Assembly (NCBI GenBank): GCA_947259685.1
Contig: CAMYNC010000072.1
Location: 1-27,282, forward strand
DNA: 27,282 bases
Source: an uncultured Desulfuromonadales bacterium
Lineage (GTDB): Bacteria > Desulfobacterota > Desulfuromonadia > Desulfuromonadales > Geopsychrobacteraceae
Reading direction: 5' to 3'
In this document: positions 1 to 7,618 of the stretch, piece after piece
Numbering within the stretch: the first letter of the stretch is position 1
Layout: the number at the start of each line of letters is the position of its first letter
Translations under genes and position numbers: made by a program
The notes under the pieces: generated by a model
What the model was told of the DNA's origin: nothing
The model's database searches: none
What the model saw: only the letters and a program-made list of their open reading frames with translations

Positions 1-268
1 TCCGCTTGTTCGTATTGACGATCTTTATCCTCGATTCACATGTGTTCACCATACCAACTACCTAGCACTCACCCGGCTTGTGGTTGCCAGGAGGGTTCGC
101 TCCTCACAGTTTGAACCCCGGAGCAGCTTAAGGTGACACTCTTGCTTCAGCTTGATCCTTCGTTACATTGTCAGGGCAGCTCTTTATTCATGCCCCTAGT
201 TTCACCCGGTAGCACGGGCGGTCCCCTCAGTGGGAGACAACTCATTTAAGCGACCTCGTGTCGCACAC
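1..268 (-). mobile_element. Group II intron, 5' part (runs off the left edge)
   Basis: Read on the minus strand, the sequence from about 268 down to 1 looks like the 5' (domain I) part of a bacterial group II intron. It opens with GTGTG (from 268) or GTGCG (from 266), both fitting the GUGYG 5' boundary. It then runs through purine-rich paired segments and a TATGGTGAACACA-like stretch typical of these introns. No reverse transcriptase is visible because the rest lies outside the window. The call rests on recollection of intron sequence style, not on a folded structure, so confidence is moderate. Confidence 0.5.
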
Positions 269-423
269 GAAAACGTACGCTAAGGGCCCCCTCAGGGATT
301 GTACGGAATTTAGGAATTTTGAGAGCCGAGACGGCAACTACCATGACACCCGCCGCTTTCCTTGATCGAAAATTGACTGGGAGATGACAATGGTGTTGTT
401 TCCCAGGTCTTTTCGAGAGCGGT

Positions 424-645
424 CTATGTGTGGTTATCGGCCCAAGCCTGAACAGCCTGATGGTTAATGACTGGCCCAGCATCCACATCCGCCAACGCCA
501 CTTTTGTATAGCAACTGCGTTCTTCTTGCCGGTTAATCCATGCTGATAGCGACTGCTTCATAATCCAGCCGCGAGATCGCTCACGCCGAGAAACCACCTG
601 TATGGGAAGCTGTGCTGTCAACTCTTTAGTTTTTGCTTGTGCCAT
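424..645 (-). pseudogene. Degenerate CopG/RHH-type antitoxin
   Basis: The 73-residue frame from ATG 645 resembles the antitoxin half of RelBE/ParDE-type toxin-antitoxin pairs. It has a MAQAKTKELTAQLPI-like N-terminus, a SRGWIMKQSLSAWI helix pair, and the tail VDAGPVINHQAVQAWAD, which is typical of this family. Compared with usual members, the segment between the first beta strand (LPIQVV) and the RSRGW helix seems about ten residues too short, so the ribbon-helix-helix fold is probably broken. No toxin gene follows; about 160 bases downstream the group II intron begins. An ATG at 678 would add 11 residues, but the homology starts at 645. It is most likely a relic. Confidence 0.5.
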
Positions 646-809
646 TATTGACGTCTGTCCCGCCATGCGCTCAACCACAATGATTTATCTTATGCAATAA
701 ATTTTGATTAGATCAATTTTCAAGACAACTGCTTACAAGGCATGAATTACCTTTTCACATTCCAAGTCACTATCCCTCCAAAGCTCAGGGGTTGAAGTTT
801 CATTAAGCT

Positions 810-836
810 CTGATAGCAGTAAAGAGCTGCTGTCAG
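810..836. terminator. Hairpin downstream of the MipA-like gene
   Basis: CTGATAGCAG and CTGCTGTCAG form a 10-bp stem (one G-U pair) around a 7-nt loop, about 70 bases past the stop of the minus-strand MipA-like gene. There is no clear T-tract on either strand, so this is only a possible terminator. The rest of the stretch from 646 to 902 shows no gene. Confidence 0.3.
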
Positions 837-902
837 AAGCATTGACCCGGCCAATCCGATCTAACAACAAATTTGCGGCATCCAGGGGGGCAGAGTCGAC
901 GC

Positions 903-1787
903 TCAGCGAGCGGGCTCGTCGCTTTGCAGAAACGTCCAGGCAAACGCGGCAAATACGCTGACGTTGAACTCGTCCTCGAACAAGGGGCTGTCGTCATTGG
1001 TGGCGCCGCTGTGCACCCCGAGCCTGGAGCCGACGATCAGTCGCACGCTCCGATCGAGACGCTTCGATGCACTCAGGGTGATGTTGGTGCCAAGGTAGCC
1101 GGCATCGGCGTCATAGGCCCGACGCGACGAGTTGGCGTACCGGGGTTTGACCTTGTAGAAGTAGTCCATCAATCTCTCGGTGCCGAACAGGGGCCCGATG
1201 CTGCTGGATATGTCGAGGTCGAGAGCGCTGACATGTTTCAGAGAATAACTCAACTTGGGATTGAAGACGAAGCCACGATGGTCGAGCGATGAGAAATCCG
1301 TCGAGTAGACCGCTCGCACCTGCAGATTGAGGTCCAGCTTGCGCTGACCAGGCTGATTGATCAACTTGAAGATCATCTGTGGCCCGACACCGAACAGAAA
1401 ATCCAGATCCGGCATATCACGTCGGGCATCGTTGTCATCGGAATCGACCGGAAAGGCCGCACTCAGGGTGACATCGAATTCGAACTTGTCGGTATCGATG
1501 AAGCGGCCGCTTATCGCGCCGCGGTTGTCTTCGCCACCGACGCGCAGAATGTCACCACGGTAGATCAGGAAGGGTAACGCGAGCGCCCGGAAGGTGTTTT
1601 CTCCAGCCGCGGGATAGTCCGGCAGGCTACCGGCAAACCCGCCAATACCGGCTTCCCAGAGCGGCTTTACGGTCGCGGGTTCCGTCCTGGTGTGGGTATC
1701 GGCGCACACTGGCAGGGCGCCGGTCACCATGACGAGCAGCATGCAGATAACACGGCGTACGGAAGCCAACCCCGCTCTGCAGCTCAT
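903..1787 (-). CDS. MipA/OmpV family outer-membrane protein
   Basis: This is predicted to be a beta-barrel outer-membrane protein of the MipA/OmpV family, whose members act as scaffolds or porin-like proteins. From ATG 1787 it is 294 residues, near the usual family size. It starts with a basic region, a hydrophobic stretch (ICMLLVMVTGAL) and an ALPVCADT-like signal-peptidase site. The mature part has alternating, aromatic-rich strands and a near-terminal VSVFAAFAWTF strand typical of barrels. An ATG two codons earlier (1793) is equally possible; the longer frame back to 1988 runs into repeats and is unlikely to be coding. No clear Shine-Dalgarno is seen. The gene sits between intron and IS91 debris, so it may have arrived by transfer, and its upstream region may have been altered. 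Confidence 0.7.
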   Translation of the reverse strand: MSCRAGLASVRRVICMLLVMVTGALPVCADTHTRTEPATVKPLWEAGIGGFAGSLPDYPAAGENTFRALALPFLIYRGDILRVGGEDNRGAISGRFIDTDKFEFDVTLSAAFPVDSDDNDARRDMPDLDFLFGVGPQMIFKLINQPGQRKLDLNLQVRAVYSTDFSSLDHRGFVFNPKLSYSLKHVSALDLDISSSIGPLFGTERLMDYFYKVKPRYANSSRRAYDADAGYLGTNITLSASKRLDRSVRLIVGSRLGVHSGATNDDSPLFEDEFNVSVFAAFAWTFLQSDEPAR

Positions 1788-1876
1788 GATCATCCCGGTA
1801 GCGCCATCGGCCGGCTGACGGCCGTCCGTTGAGCGCCCGAAATTGCGACGGTATAAACGCACATCACCCATGTCTA

Positions 1877-1922
1877 GTTGATAGGAAGTTGCTTTTGTTG
1901 ATGTTGATAGGAAGTTGCTTTT
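1877..1922. repeat. 20-bp direct repeat, two copies, 26-bp period
   Basis: An identical 20-base unit beginning GTTGATAGGAAG occurs at 1877-1896 and 1903-1922, separated by six bases (GTTGAT) that repeat the start of the unit. It lies between the IS91-type transposase remnant and the MipA-like gene. It may mark the end of the old element or be a slippage duplication. Apart from this, 1788-2097 shows no convincing gene. Confidence 0.7.
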
Positions 1923-2097
1923 CCGGGGATCGCGCCTGCGGCGCTGTGAAACGCCCCTCCCTGCCGATTCCCATGCGAAAACCGACATGTTTACCGTTGT
2001 AAGGGAAGCGGCACGCCGCTGTCAATAAAAAAGCCCGGCAGAAAAGGCAAAAACCGCTTTGATTACGAAAGCTTCCCCATCTTAGCACGCACTTCTC

Positions 2098-2403
2098 CTA
2101 CAAACGTCCTCCGAAAAATCCGTTTAAGGTGATGCTCGGCTCTTCATAATCGTCCCAGCCGTCGTCGAACGGCTGGTATTCGATCATCTCTTCAAAGAGA
2201 TTGTCAGGTGGGGGTTTGCCGGGATGCTCGACCTGCCACAAGCGCAGATGTTTGAGGGTTTCCTTGAAGATTAGCGCGTCGTTGATAAAGCTGACGATCT
2301 CCATCTCTGCGCCGCAATTGGGACACTCCAGTGGATCAACCTCCCAGACTTTCTTGATGCACTCGCGCCATGTCTTGGAGAGGCGAATTTGGGCTGAAAA
2401 TCG
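2098..2403 (-). pseudogene. IS91-type transposase, C-terminal remnant
   Basis: About 102 codons match the conserved C-terminus of IS91-family (Y2) transposases: a RLSKTWRECIKKVWEVDP-like block, the CPNC half of a zinc motif, SFINDALIFKETLKHLRLW, and the acidic end DDGWDDYEEP. Full-length proteins are roughly 300-400 residues, and the catalytic HUH and tyrosine region is absent. Upstream of 2403 the frame stays open to 2562, but that part overlaps the end of the neighbouring winged-helix gene and shows no transposase similarity. The copy is therefore truncated and dead. The 150-200 bases after the stop, including a G+C-rich stretch and an A-run, may be the element's 3' end. Confidence 0.7.
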
Positions 2404-2503
2404 CCCCTGATTTTCATGCCTCAAAATGTGCGAAATCGAGAAGTTTTGAGATTCAGTCAAAAAAAGGGCAAACCCCGTGCGAGATTTGACCTTTGACTGC
2501 TTA

Positions 2504-2701
2504 TCAGTTCTTGTCCCCTGGCGCTTTTGCCGGTGTCCAGTAGCAGCGTTTTGGCGAAACAATCTTTTCGTCTTTTTTTAATTGCGCCATGGCCTTGTCA
2601 ACAGCTTTGCGCTCAAGGCCCCCGAGTTCAGCAATTTTCCCAGAATTGAGTGGTTGCCCTTCTGCACGCATAACTTCCAAAACTTTTTCCATGATATCCA
2701 T
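2504..2701 (-). CDS. Small winged-helix DNA-binding protein
   Basis: This 65-residue protein has the layout of a minimal winged helix-turn-helix: helix 1 (MEKVLEVMRAEG), a short turn, helix 2 (SGKIAELGGL), recognition helix (RKAVDKAMAQLKK) and a wing (DEKIVSPKRCYW). Small proteins of this style occur in deltaproteobacteria, sometimes beside flavin or redox genes. It starts 42 bases after the stop of the PNPOx-like gene and is probably co-transcribed with it. A weak AAGGG lies upstream of the ATG. Its target is unknown. The IS91 remnant begins just past its stop. Confidence 0.7.
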   Translation of the reverse strand: MDIMEKVLEVMRAEGQPLNSGKIAELGGLERKAVDKAMAQLKKDEKIVSPKRCYWTPAKAPGDKN

Positions 2702-2743
2702 AAAAAAACCCTTAAAGCAAATAAGCTCCAGACTATATGTGTG

Positions 2744-3115
2744 CTACCAGGTCTGATCAGCGGATCCAATTGTGACGGCGAGCGTTGCTCTTAGCCAGCT
2801 AAATTTTTCCTTCAAGACGTCATAATCCGGCCCGGAAGTTACAAACTCCGCTTTTCCCTTGATCAAAAACCCTGCTCCAGCACCATGCAGTCCTTGTACT
2901 TTACTGCTTGCTGTCGTTATGACAACTTCAGGGTTATTTTTTATGTTTTTTTCAGTCTTGTGCATATAGCCAGCCGGGATTAAAAAGCGTTCTTCTGGTG
3001 AGATCTGTACGTAGCTATTCCAGGTGTTGACCATATGGAGACCGTCCTCGCCCTGCGTCGCAATTGACACAACGCCATCTTTCTTCAGAATCTCAAGTAA
3101 TTTTTCAGCAATCAT
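2744..3115 (-). CDS. Pyridoxamine 5'-phosphate oxidase-family flavoprotein
   Basis: This 123-residue protein has the split-barrel fold of the PNPOx-like FMN-binding family. It shows an N-terminal helix (EKLLEILKKDG), a VVSIAT strand, the NTWNSYV region, a KTEKNIKNNPEVVIT block typical of the small stand-alone subfamily, and a GFLIKGKAEF strand. Such proteins bind FMN or F420 and often have unknown reductase activity; true PdxH is about 210-220 residues, so this is not the vitamin B6 enzyme itself. GGGAGAC precedes the ATG. It is divergent from a MocR-type regulator, which suggests direct control by that protein. Confidence 0.8.
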   Translation of the reverse strand: MIAEKLLEILKKDGVVSIATQGEDGLHMVNTWNSYVQISPEERFLIPAGYMHKTEKNIKNNPEVVITTASSKVQGLHGAGAGFLIKGKAEFVTSGPDYDVLKEKFSWLRATLAVTIGSADQTW

Positions 3116-3180
3116 GTCTGTCTCCCGTCGTTGTTTAGAGTTTAAAGGTTCTCGTAGACAGGCGGAGTATATTTGATTCT

Positions 3181-3224
3181 TGACCCCTCAAAAAGGTATA
3201 GTTTTAAAAAAAACAATGGGGTCA
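3181..3224. promoter_or_regulatory. Inverted repeat in the divergent regulator/PNPOx promoter
   Basis: TGACCCC (3181-3187) and GGGGTCA (3218-3224) form a perfect 7-bp inverted repeat around a 30-base A+T-rich spacer, just ahead of the MocR-type start at 3233 and 66 bases from the start of the divergent gene. MocR/PdxR proteins usually bind repeats in such intergenic regions, so this is a candidate operator. The right arm also sits where the regulator's ribosome-binding site should be. Confidence 0.4.
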
Positions 3225-3232
3225 GATTGATC

Positions 3233-4621
3233 ATGTTTACATTGAATAGCAACGATGACACGCCGCTGTACCGACAACTCTATCAGCAATTCCGCGAGAA
3301 AATTCTTACCGGGAAGCTGCCCGCCCATTTCAAACTGCCCTCAATTCTTGGGCTGGCAGAGGAACTGGCAACAAGCCGGAATACAGTTGAAGGTGCCTTT
3401 CAGGAGTTGTGCTCAGAAGGCTATATTTACAGCAAACCCCGGAGTGGCTATTTCGTTTCTGACATTGACAAGGAGTACGTAGGACCCTCTCAATTGGTTA
3501 AACAGAAACAGGATCTCCATCCGAAACTCGCTGAAAGCTATCGCTACGACTTTCATCCTGCCCGGCTTGATCCAGAGGTATTCCCGTCAGCACTGTGGCG
3601 TAGATGCCTGCTGGATGCTATCCGCTCAAACGTCGATGCCTTATCTCATTACAGTGAACCGCAGGGCGAATGGGGGTTGCGATGCAATATTCAATTTTAC
3701 CTGGAGCACTCACGTGGCGTCCTCTGCTCTCCAGATCAGATTGTCATTTGCTCCGGCTTGCAGCATGGCCTGCAAATTGTGACTCAACTGATCAAGGAAA
3801 GTCACACATCTGTTGCAGTCGAGAATCCCGGTTATCCTCTCCCCAGAGATCTGTTTCGAAGTCACGGTTTCAATATCATCCCTATTGATGCTGGCCCCAA
3901 AGGGCTTGCCTTGGATAAAATCGACACACTTTCTGACGCCGTTGTCTACGTTACACCATCACATCAGATGCCCCTTGGGCATGTCATGCCGGTGGCCGAT
4001 AGATTGAAACTCATCTCATGGGCAAAAAACCGGAATGGAATTATTATTGAAGACGATTATGACAGTGAGCTTCGCTATATTGGTAAGCCCATTTCATCGC
4101 TACAGGGGCTGTCACCAGACAGCAACATTATTTATCAAGGGACCTTTTCAAAGGTTTTTTCTCCGGCTTTGCGGTTGAGCTATATGGTCCTCCCGCACTC
4201 ATTTTTAAGTGCCTACAACCGCATCTTCAAAAATCACCTGTCACCGGTTCCCCTTCTATCGCAACTGGCCATGATTAGGTTCATGGAGCGGGGCCACTGG
4301 GAGCAGCACATTCGGCGAGCTCGGATATTTTACAAGAAAAAACACGGAATAATGCTCAAGGCAATCGAGGAGTATTTTGGTGATAGAGCAGAGGTCGTTG
4401 GCCAGGGGGCGGGGCTGCATATTGTTCTGAATCTAGCCAATAGCTTAAAGGATGAGGAAGTCTTTCTAGATGAAGCACAACAGCATGACTGTCGGTTGTT
4501 ACCTTTTTCCGATTTCTCCGTTTCGGGTAGACCAGAAAACAATAAATTGCTCCTTGGTTTTGGTGGTATCGGTATTAAGGAAATCCCGCGAGGAATCGAA
4601 AAGCTCTCCAGTATTTTATAA
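3233..4621 (+). CDS. MocR/PdxR-type GntR transcriptional regulator with aminotransferase domain
   Basis: From ATG 3233 the protein has 462 residues in two domains. Residues 1-75 form a GntR winged helix (PLYRQLYQQFREKI, then LATSRNTVEGAFQEL and the GYFVSD end). Residues 100-460 form a fold-type I aminotransferase domain. The PLP-binding Asp/Tyr block is EDDYDSELRY, and the Schiff-base Lys is K307 in GTFSKVFSPALRLSY. Family members sense PLP or related amino compounds and control B6, GABA or taurine genes. The upstream frame to 3173 lacks domain sequence, so ATG 3233 is preferred. Divergence from the PNPOx-like gene makes that gene the likely target. The region 4622-5118 after it holds no convincing gene. 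Confidence 0.88.
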   Translation: MFTLNSNDDTPLYRQLYQQFREKILTGKLPAHFKLPSILGLAEELATSRNTVEGAFQELCSEGYIYSKPRSGYFVSDIDKEYVGPSQLVKQKQDLHPKLAESYRYDFHPARLDPEVFPSALWRRCLLDAIRSNVDALSHYSEPQGEWGLRCNIQFYLEHSRGVLCSPDQIVICSGLQHGLQIVTQLIKESHTSVAVENPGYPLPRDLFRSHGFNIIPIDAGPKGLALDKIDTLSDAVVYVTPSHQMPLGHVMPVADRLKLISWAKNRNGIIIEDDYDSELRYIGKPISSLQGLSPDSNIIYQGTFSKVFSPALRLSYMVLPHSFLSAYNRIFKNHLSPVPLLSQLAMIRFMERGHWEQHIRRARIFYKKKHGIMLKAIEEYFGDRAEVVGQGAGLHIVLNLANSLKDEEVFLDEAQQHDCRLLPFSDFSVSGRPENNKLLLGFGGIGIKEIPRGIEKLSSIL

Positions 4622-5035
4622 TGATGCTGAAGTCCTATTTGTGAATTACCAATCCATACCCATCTCAAAGCTTGAAAGTGCTGAAACATCCCCTATTGGC
4701 TATTGAGCCAGCAGCAGCCGAAAACATGAGTTGTCGTCTCGAAAGTCGTGAGCGATTGGCACTCGCTATCTGCCAGTGGCTTTGAAAAAGTTGGCACTGC
4801 GCAGCTATGTGGTCATTAGGTCAATTACCACTTCTGTAAGTGCTCTATCAACAGATGGCCGGATATGCAGTCACTGGGTCATTGGGCCTAATACGGCGTA
4901 GCGCATCAGGCTAGTGCCTATCTAAAATTAAATTTAGAAGTTTGCAATGGTGGGAAAGCTTTGCTTTTCGACAGAAGAATTATTCCGCCGCAGGTAAACG
5001 ACCTGAGTCTGGGGATAGTGTGCCGAAAGTACGAC

Positions 5036-5070
5036 GCCTTGCCGGGTCGCAGGAGGCTACCCGGCAAGGC
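5036..5070. other. Perfect 12-bp stem-loop in a 500-base intergenic region
   Basis: GCCTTGCCGGGT (5036-5047) pairs perfectly with ACCCGGCAAGGC (5059-5070) around an 11-base loop. It lies about 50 bases past the stop of the minus-strand mftD and 415 bases past the regulator gene. Neither side has a T-tract, so it is not a classic terminator; it could be a Rho-independent-like stop for mftD, a small RNA or a repeat element. The remaining bases between 4622 and 5118 include two loosely similar GGTCATT-containing stretches near 4811 and 4876. An apparent frame 4942-5127 crosses the hairpin and looks non-coding. Confidence 0.5.
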
Positions 5071-5118
5071 GTGAGATATCGAGTGAGCGTGGAAAAGAGG
5101 GACCGCGCAGTCGAAAAA

Positions 5119-6285
5119 TCAGAGTGAGCGGAAGAAATTATTTGGAACGATCAGGTCCGTGGGGCTCAGGTCCTTAACTGAAGCGCGACCCAGGCCAAGC
5201 ATGGTCGATTCCAGTCCCCGGCGCAGAATGTCAAAAACGTTTTCCACCCCGGCCTCGCCGGTGGCGCTAAGACCCCAAAGGTATGCACGGCCGATCATCA
5301 CAGCGTGCGCGCCCAGGGCGAGGGCCTTGGCAACGTCGCTGCCGCGCCGGATGCCGCCGTCGAGAATGACCTCTACATCTTTTCCGACCGCCTCGACGAT
5401 GGCGGGGAGCAGTCGAATGCTTGCCGGCGTTGTGTCGAGGTTGTTGCCACCGTGATTGGAAACCGAGATGGCCGATACACCGGCCTTTACGGCCTCTTTG
5501 GCGTCATCGATACGGGTGATCCCTTTGAGCATGAAGGGACCGCCCCATTTTTCGCGCAACCAAGCAACATCCTCCCAGGTCGGGGGTGCGGTCTGCATCC
5601 ATTCGGCGTATGCCTGGAAAAAAGTGGGTGCTGGCTGTCCGGGCTCGCCGAGATTGGGGACGGTCAGATCGGGGAATGCACCAGATTTGGCAAAATTCAA
5701 TAGCCATTTGGGCTTATTGATGACTTCGGGCGCCATGCGCGCCATCGCCACCCAATTGAATTTTTCGGGGATTTTCGGGCTGCCCCAGTCGCGTCCGTAG
5801 GAGAAGGTCCAGTCGAGGGTGAGGATGATTCCCTTGACCCCCGCTGCGCGCGCCCGTTCCATGCGCTCCAGAATCCGCTCGCGGGTGCCAAGCCAGTAGA
5901 GCTGGAAAAAGGTCTGCGGGTTGGCTTCGGCGACCTCTTCTACCGGCTTGCTGGCGAAGGAGCTCAGCCCCATGGCCGTTCCGCGGGCGGCTGCCGCACG
6001 GGCCACGGCGACCTCTCCATCGGGAATGACCCCCTGGACGCCTGCTGGTGAAATGAAGACCGGCATCGAGAGGTCCTGCCCCATGACACTCACCGCCACG
6101 TCCCGCTCCGACTTCAGGCCAGCGACGCGAGGGGCGAAACCCAACTCGGAGAACGCGTCCATGTTGTCGTTGTAGGTGACCCCTTTTTCGTTGCCGGCCA
6201 GCAAGGCGCTGTAGACTGAACTGGGCAAATATTTTTTTGCTCTGCGTTGGGCCTCGGCGACAGTTTCCATCCAGACTTTACTCAT
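5119..6285 (-). CDS. mftD: Mycofactocin FMN-dependent oxidoreductase MftD
   Basis: MftD carries out the late oxidative deamination that turns the cyclised Val-Tyr product (AHDP) into the redox-active alpha-keto amide pre-mycofactocin. The 388-residue protein belongs to the FMN alpha-hydroxyacid dehydrogenase family and closely follows the MftD pattern throughout. It has METVAEAQRRAKK at the start, GLSSFASKPVEEV at about 106-118, LDWTFSYGRDWGSP at 157-170 and DGGIRRGSDVAKALALGA near the FMN phosphate. The catalytic His is H278 in SNHGGNNLD; the Arg that binds the carboxylate in lactate/glycolate oxidases is Asn here (N281), as expected for MftD. AAAGGA precedes the ATG. The gene lies apart from mftABCF and on the other strand, unlike the actinobacterial order. 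Confidence 0.93.
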   Translation of the reverse strand: MSKVWMETVAEAQRRAKKYLPSSVYSALLAGNEKGVTYNDNMDAFSELGFAPRVAGLKSERDVAVSVMGQDLSMPVFISPAGVQGVIPDGEVAVARAAAARGTAMGLSSFASKPVEEVAEANPQTFFQLYWLGTRERILERMERARAAGVKGIILTLDWTFSYGRDWGSPKIPEKFNWVAMARMAPEVINKPKWLLNFAKSGAFPDLTVPNLGEPGQPAPTFFQAYAEWMQTAPPTWEDVAWLREKWGGPFMLKGITRIDDAKEAVKAGVSAISVSNHGGNNLDTTPASIRLLPAIVEAVGKDVEVILDGGIRRGSDVAKALALGAHAVMIGRAYLWGLSATGEAGVENVFDILRRGLESTMLGLGRASVKDLSPTDLIVPNNFFRSL

Positions 6286-6546
6286 GGTTCATCCTTTCTT
6301 AATAAATGTGTATAGAGTCCTCAATTCGGAGTGATCAAGCGGCAGATTCTAAATAACAATGACCGGCATGACACCGGCCCGACACGTTCGTTCTGAAGGA
6401 CCCTAGTCATCCCTCAACTTTTCCAGAAGCGGTATTAAGCTTTCCGAGAAAAGTCTCGTTTTGGTGCAATTGATGAGTCCAATACGCGAGCCCAAAACGA
6501 TGAACTTTCGACCCAGACTTTCTTGTCATCATTCTCTAGGTCTCAT

Positions 6547-6562
6547 TGCAATTTAGGTGCCT
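6547..6562 (-). promoter_or_regulatory. Sigma-54-type promoter for mftD
   Basis: On the minus strand AGGCAC-N5-TTGCA gives the GG-N10-GC spacing of sigma-54 promoters, with one mismatch to TGGCAC. The start site would be near 6537, giving a leader of about 250 bases before mftD. A copy of ACTGTAGA, the arm of the palindrome upstream of mftA, occurs at 6727-6734, about 165 bases upstream of this promoter, where an enhancer-binding protein could sit. The rest of 6286-6782 shows no gene. Confidence 0.5.
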
Positions 6563-6782
6563 AGTTGTTCAGCGGCACAGATCCTATTTACGAGATTCTG
6601 CTCTACTCTGCTGCAGCAAGGACTGGCAGGATAAAGACCAATTAATTCAATGGCTTCGGTGGGTGTAAACGTCAAATATCCATATCAAGGAGAGGTTTGA
6701 GTTTTCTGAGATTTACGTTGAGGCTGACTGTAGACTACTTTCATCCCAATCTAAGTTGAGTGTCCGGAACAGTCTGCAAAGA

Positions 6783-7271
6783 TTAGCCGCGTTCGGTAAA
6801 ATAGCGCACGATGACATTGGTATGCATATGAAAGCCCAATTCAATCGGCTCATCGGTCACCACCACCTCCTGCGTCTCAGACGAAGAGAAGGGCTGATAA
6901 GCTTCGGCGGGCATTGGCTGCGCCAAGCCAAAAATAACCAGGGTGTGATCAAGTCCGTTCTGCACATCATAGAGACTGACCTGGTCCTCTCTGATGGCGA
7001 TACCGGTTTCTTCCTCCAACTCCCGAACCGCGCCCTGTTGCCAGGTTTCTCCTAAATCTAAATATCCTCCAGGCAGGGTTAAGGTTCCTTTTTGGGGGGC
7101 TATATTCCTGCGGACGAGCAACAACCCTTCACCGATCGGCAGCAGGACAACCACAACAGGCAACGGGTTCAGGTAACTGGTGTTTTGGCAAGCCCGACAG
7201 GCTCGGGGCCAGGTTTGTTCGGCTGAAAACTCATGCCCACAAAAAGAACAGTGGGAATTTTTTTTTACCAT
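6783..7271 (-). CDS. NUDIX hydrolase with N-terminal zinc ribbon
   Basis: From ATG 7271 the protein has 162 residues. A zinc ribbon comes first (C8-x2-C11 and C25-x2-C28), then the NUDIX domain with a complete box at about 69-91 (GYLDLGE, then RELEEETGI). Proteins of this layout hydrolyse nucleoside diphosphate derivatives such as NADH or ADP-ribose; the substrate cannot be read from the sequence. ATG 7271 has AAAGGA at good spacing, whereas the longer frame to 7358 lacks one. It sits between mftD and mftA, divergent from mftA and on the same strand as mftD but 497 bases away. A role in trimming a nicotinamide or sugar nucleotide would fit, but this is only inference. Confidence 0.85.
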   Translation of the reverse strand: MVKKNSHCSFCGHEFSAEQTWPRACRACQNTSYLNPLPVVVVLLPIGEGLLLVRRNIAPQKGTLTLPGGYLDLGETWQQGAVRELEEETGIAIREDQVSLYDVQNGLDHTLVIFGLAQPMPAEAYQPFSSSETQEVVVTDEPIELGFHMHTNVIVRYFTERG

Positions 7272-7333
7272 AGCCATCCTTTCATTGACCCGGGGTATAA
7301 AACGAACAATATTTCGCAAGTTTTGTCCCCAGC

Positions 7334-7466
7334 GTAGAGAAATGTCCCAAAAATTCAATTACGGTTCTATTCCAGCTTGTGGATTTACTGCCCACTGTAG
7401 AGAAAGTCTACAGTCTGTTGAGAGCGCAGAAGTGCTGAATTCTCTCCTTTTGTCGAATTTCTCTAC
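7334..7466. promoter_or_regulatory. Cluster of GTAGAGAAA sites and a palindrome upstream of mftA
   Basis: GTAGAGAAA occurs at 7334-7342 and 7397-7405, and inverted at 7458-7466, at about 60-base intervals. The middle copy lies inside a perfect palindrome, ACTGTAGA-GAAAG-TCTACAGT (7394-7414). The palindrome is about 130 bases upstream of the sigma-54 promoter, a normal distance for an activator's enhancer site. The region 7272-7618 between the NUDIX gene and mftA otherwise holds no gene. Confidence 0.5.
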
Positions 7467-7540
7467 AGAAATGCAAAGGCCAAACCGATTGGCGCGGTTG
7501 CTAAATAGCTGTATTTGTGCTCTAAACCATTGTTCTGTTC

Positions 7541-7556
7541 TGGCATTACCGTTGCA
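7541..7556 (+). promoter_or_regulatory. Sigma-54-type promoter for the mft operon
   Basis: TGGCAT-N5-TTGCA matches the sigma-54 consensus TGGCAC-N5-TTGCW with one change and has the required GG-N10-GC spacing. The predicted start is near 7568, about 50 bases before mftA. Such promoters need an AAA+ activator; none is encoded in the window. Confidence 0.65.
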
Positions 7557-7618
7557 GTAGCAAAGGAACCAGCGCAACAGTCGGTTGTGTGAAATTACCA
7601 TTAAAAAGGAGAAAGACA

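Noticed and set aside
246..488. Minus-strand frame of 80 codons next to the antitoxin relic
   Set aside because: It overlaps the antitoxin in another frame, runs into the intron boundary and shows no similarity.
873..1292. Plus-strand frame of 139 codons antisense to the MipA-like gene
   Set aside because: It lies inside the better-supported outer-membrane protein gene and has no domain pattern or ribosome-binding site.
4980..5075. Possible GEMM-type (cyclic di-GMP) riboswitch on the plus strand
   Set aside because: Some GGTAAAC- and GCCTTGCCGGGT-like bits recall the motif, but the conserved core order is not met and no gene starts downstream in that sense.
4942..5127. Small plus-strand frame of 61 codons
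   Set aside because: It crosses the perfect hairpin at 5036-5070, lacks a ribosome-binding site and overlaps the end of mftD.
6445..6462. Short hairpin (CGAGA-AAAG-TCTCG) followed by TTTT
   Set aside because: A 5-bp stem with no plus-strand gene upstream of it is too weak to call a terminator.
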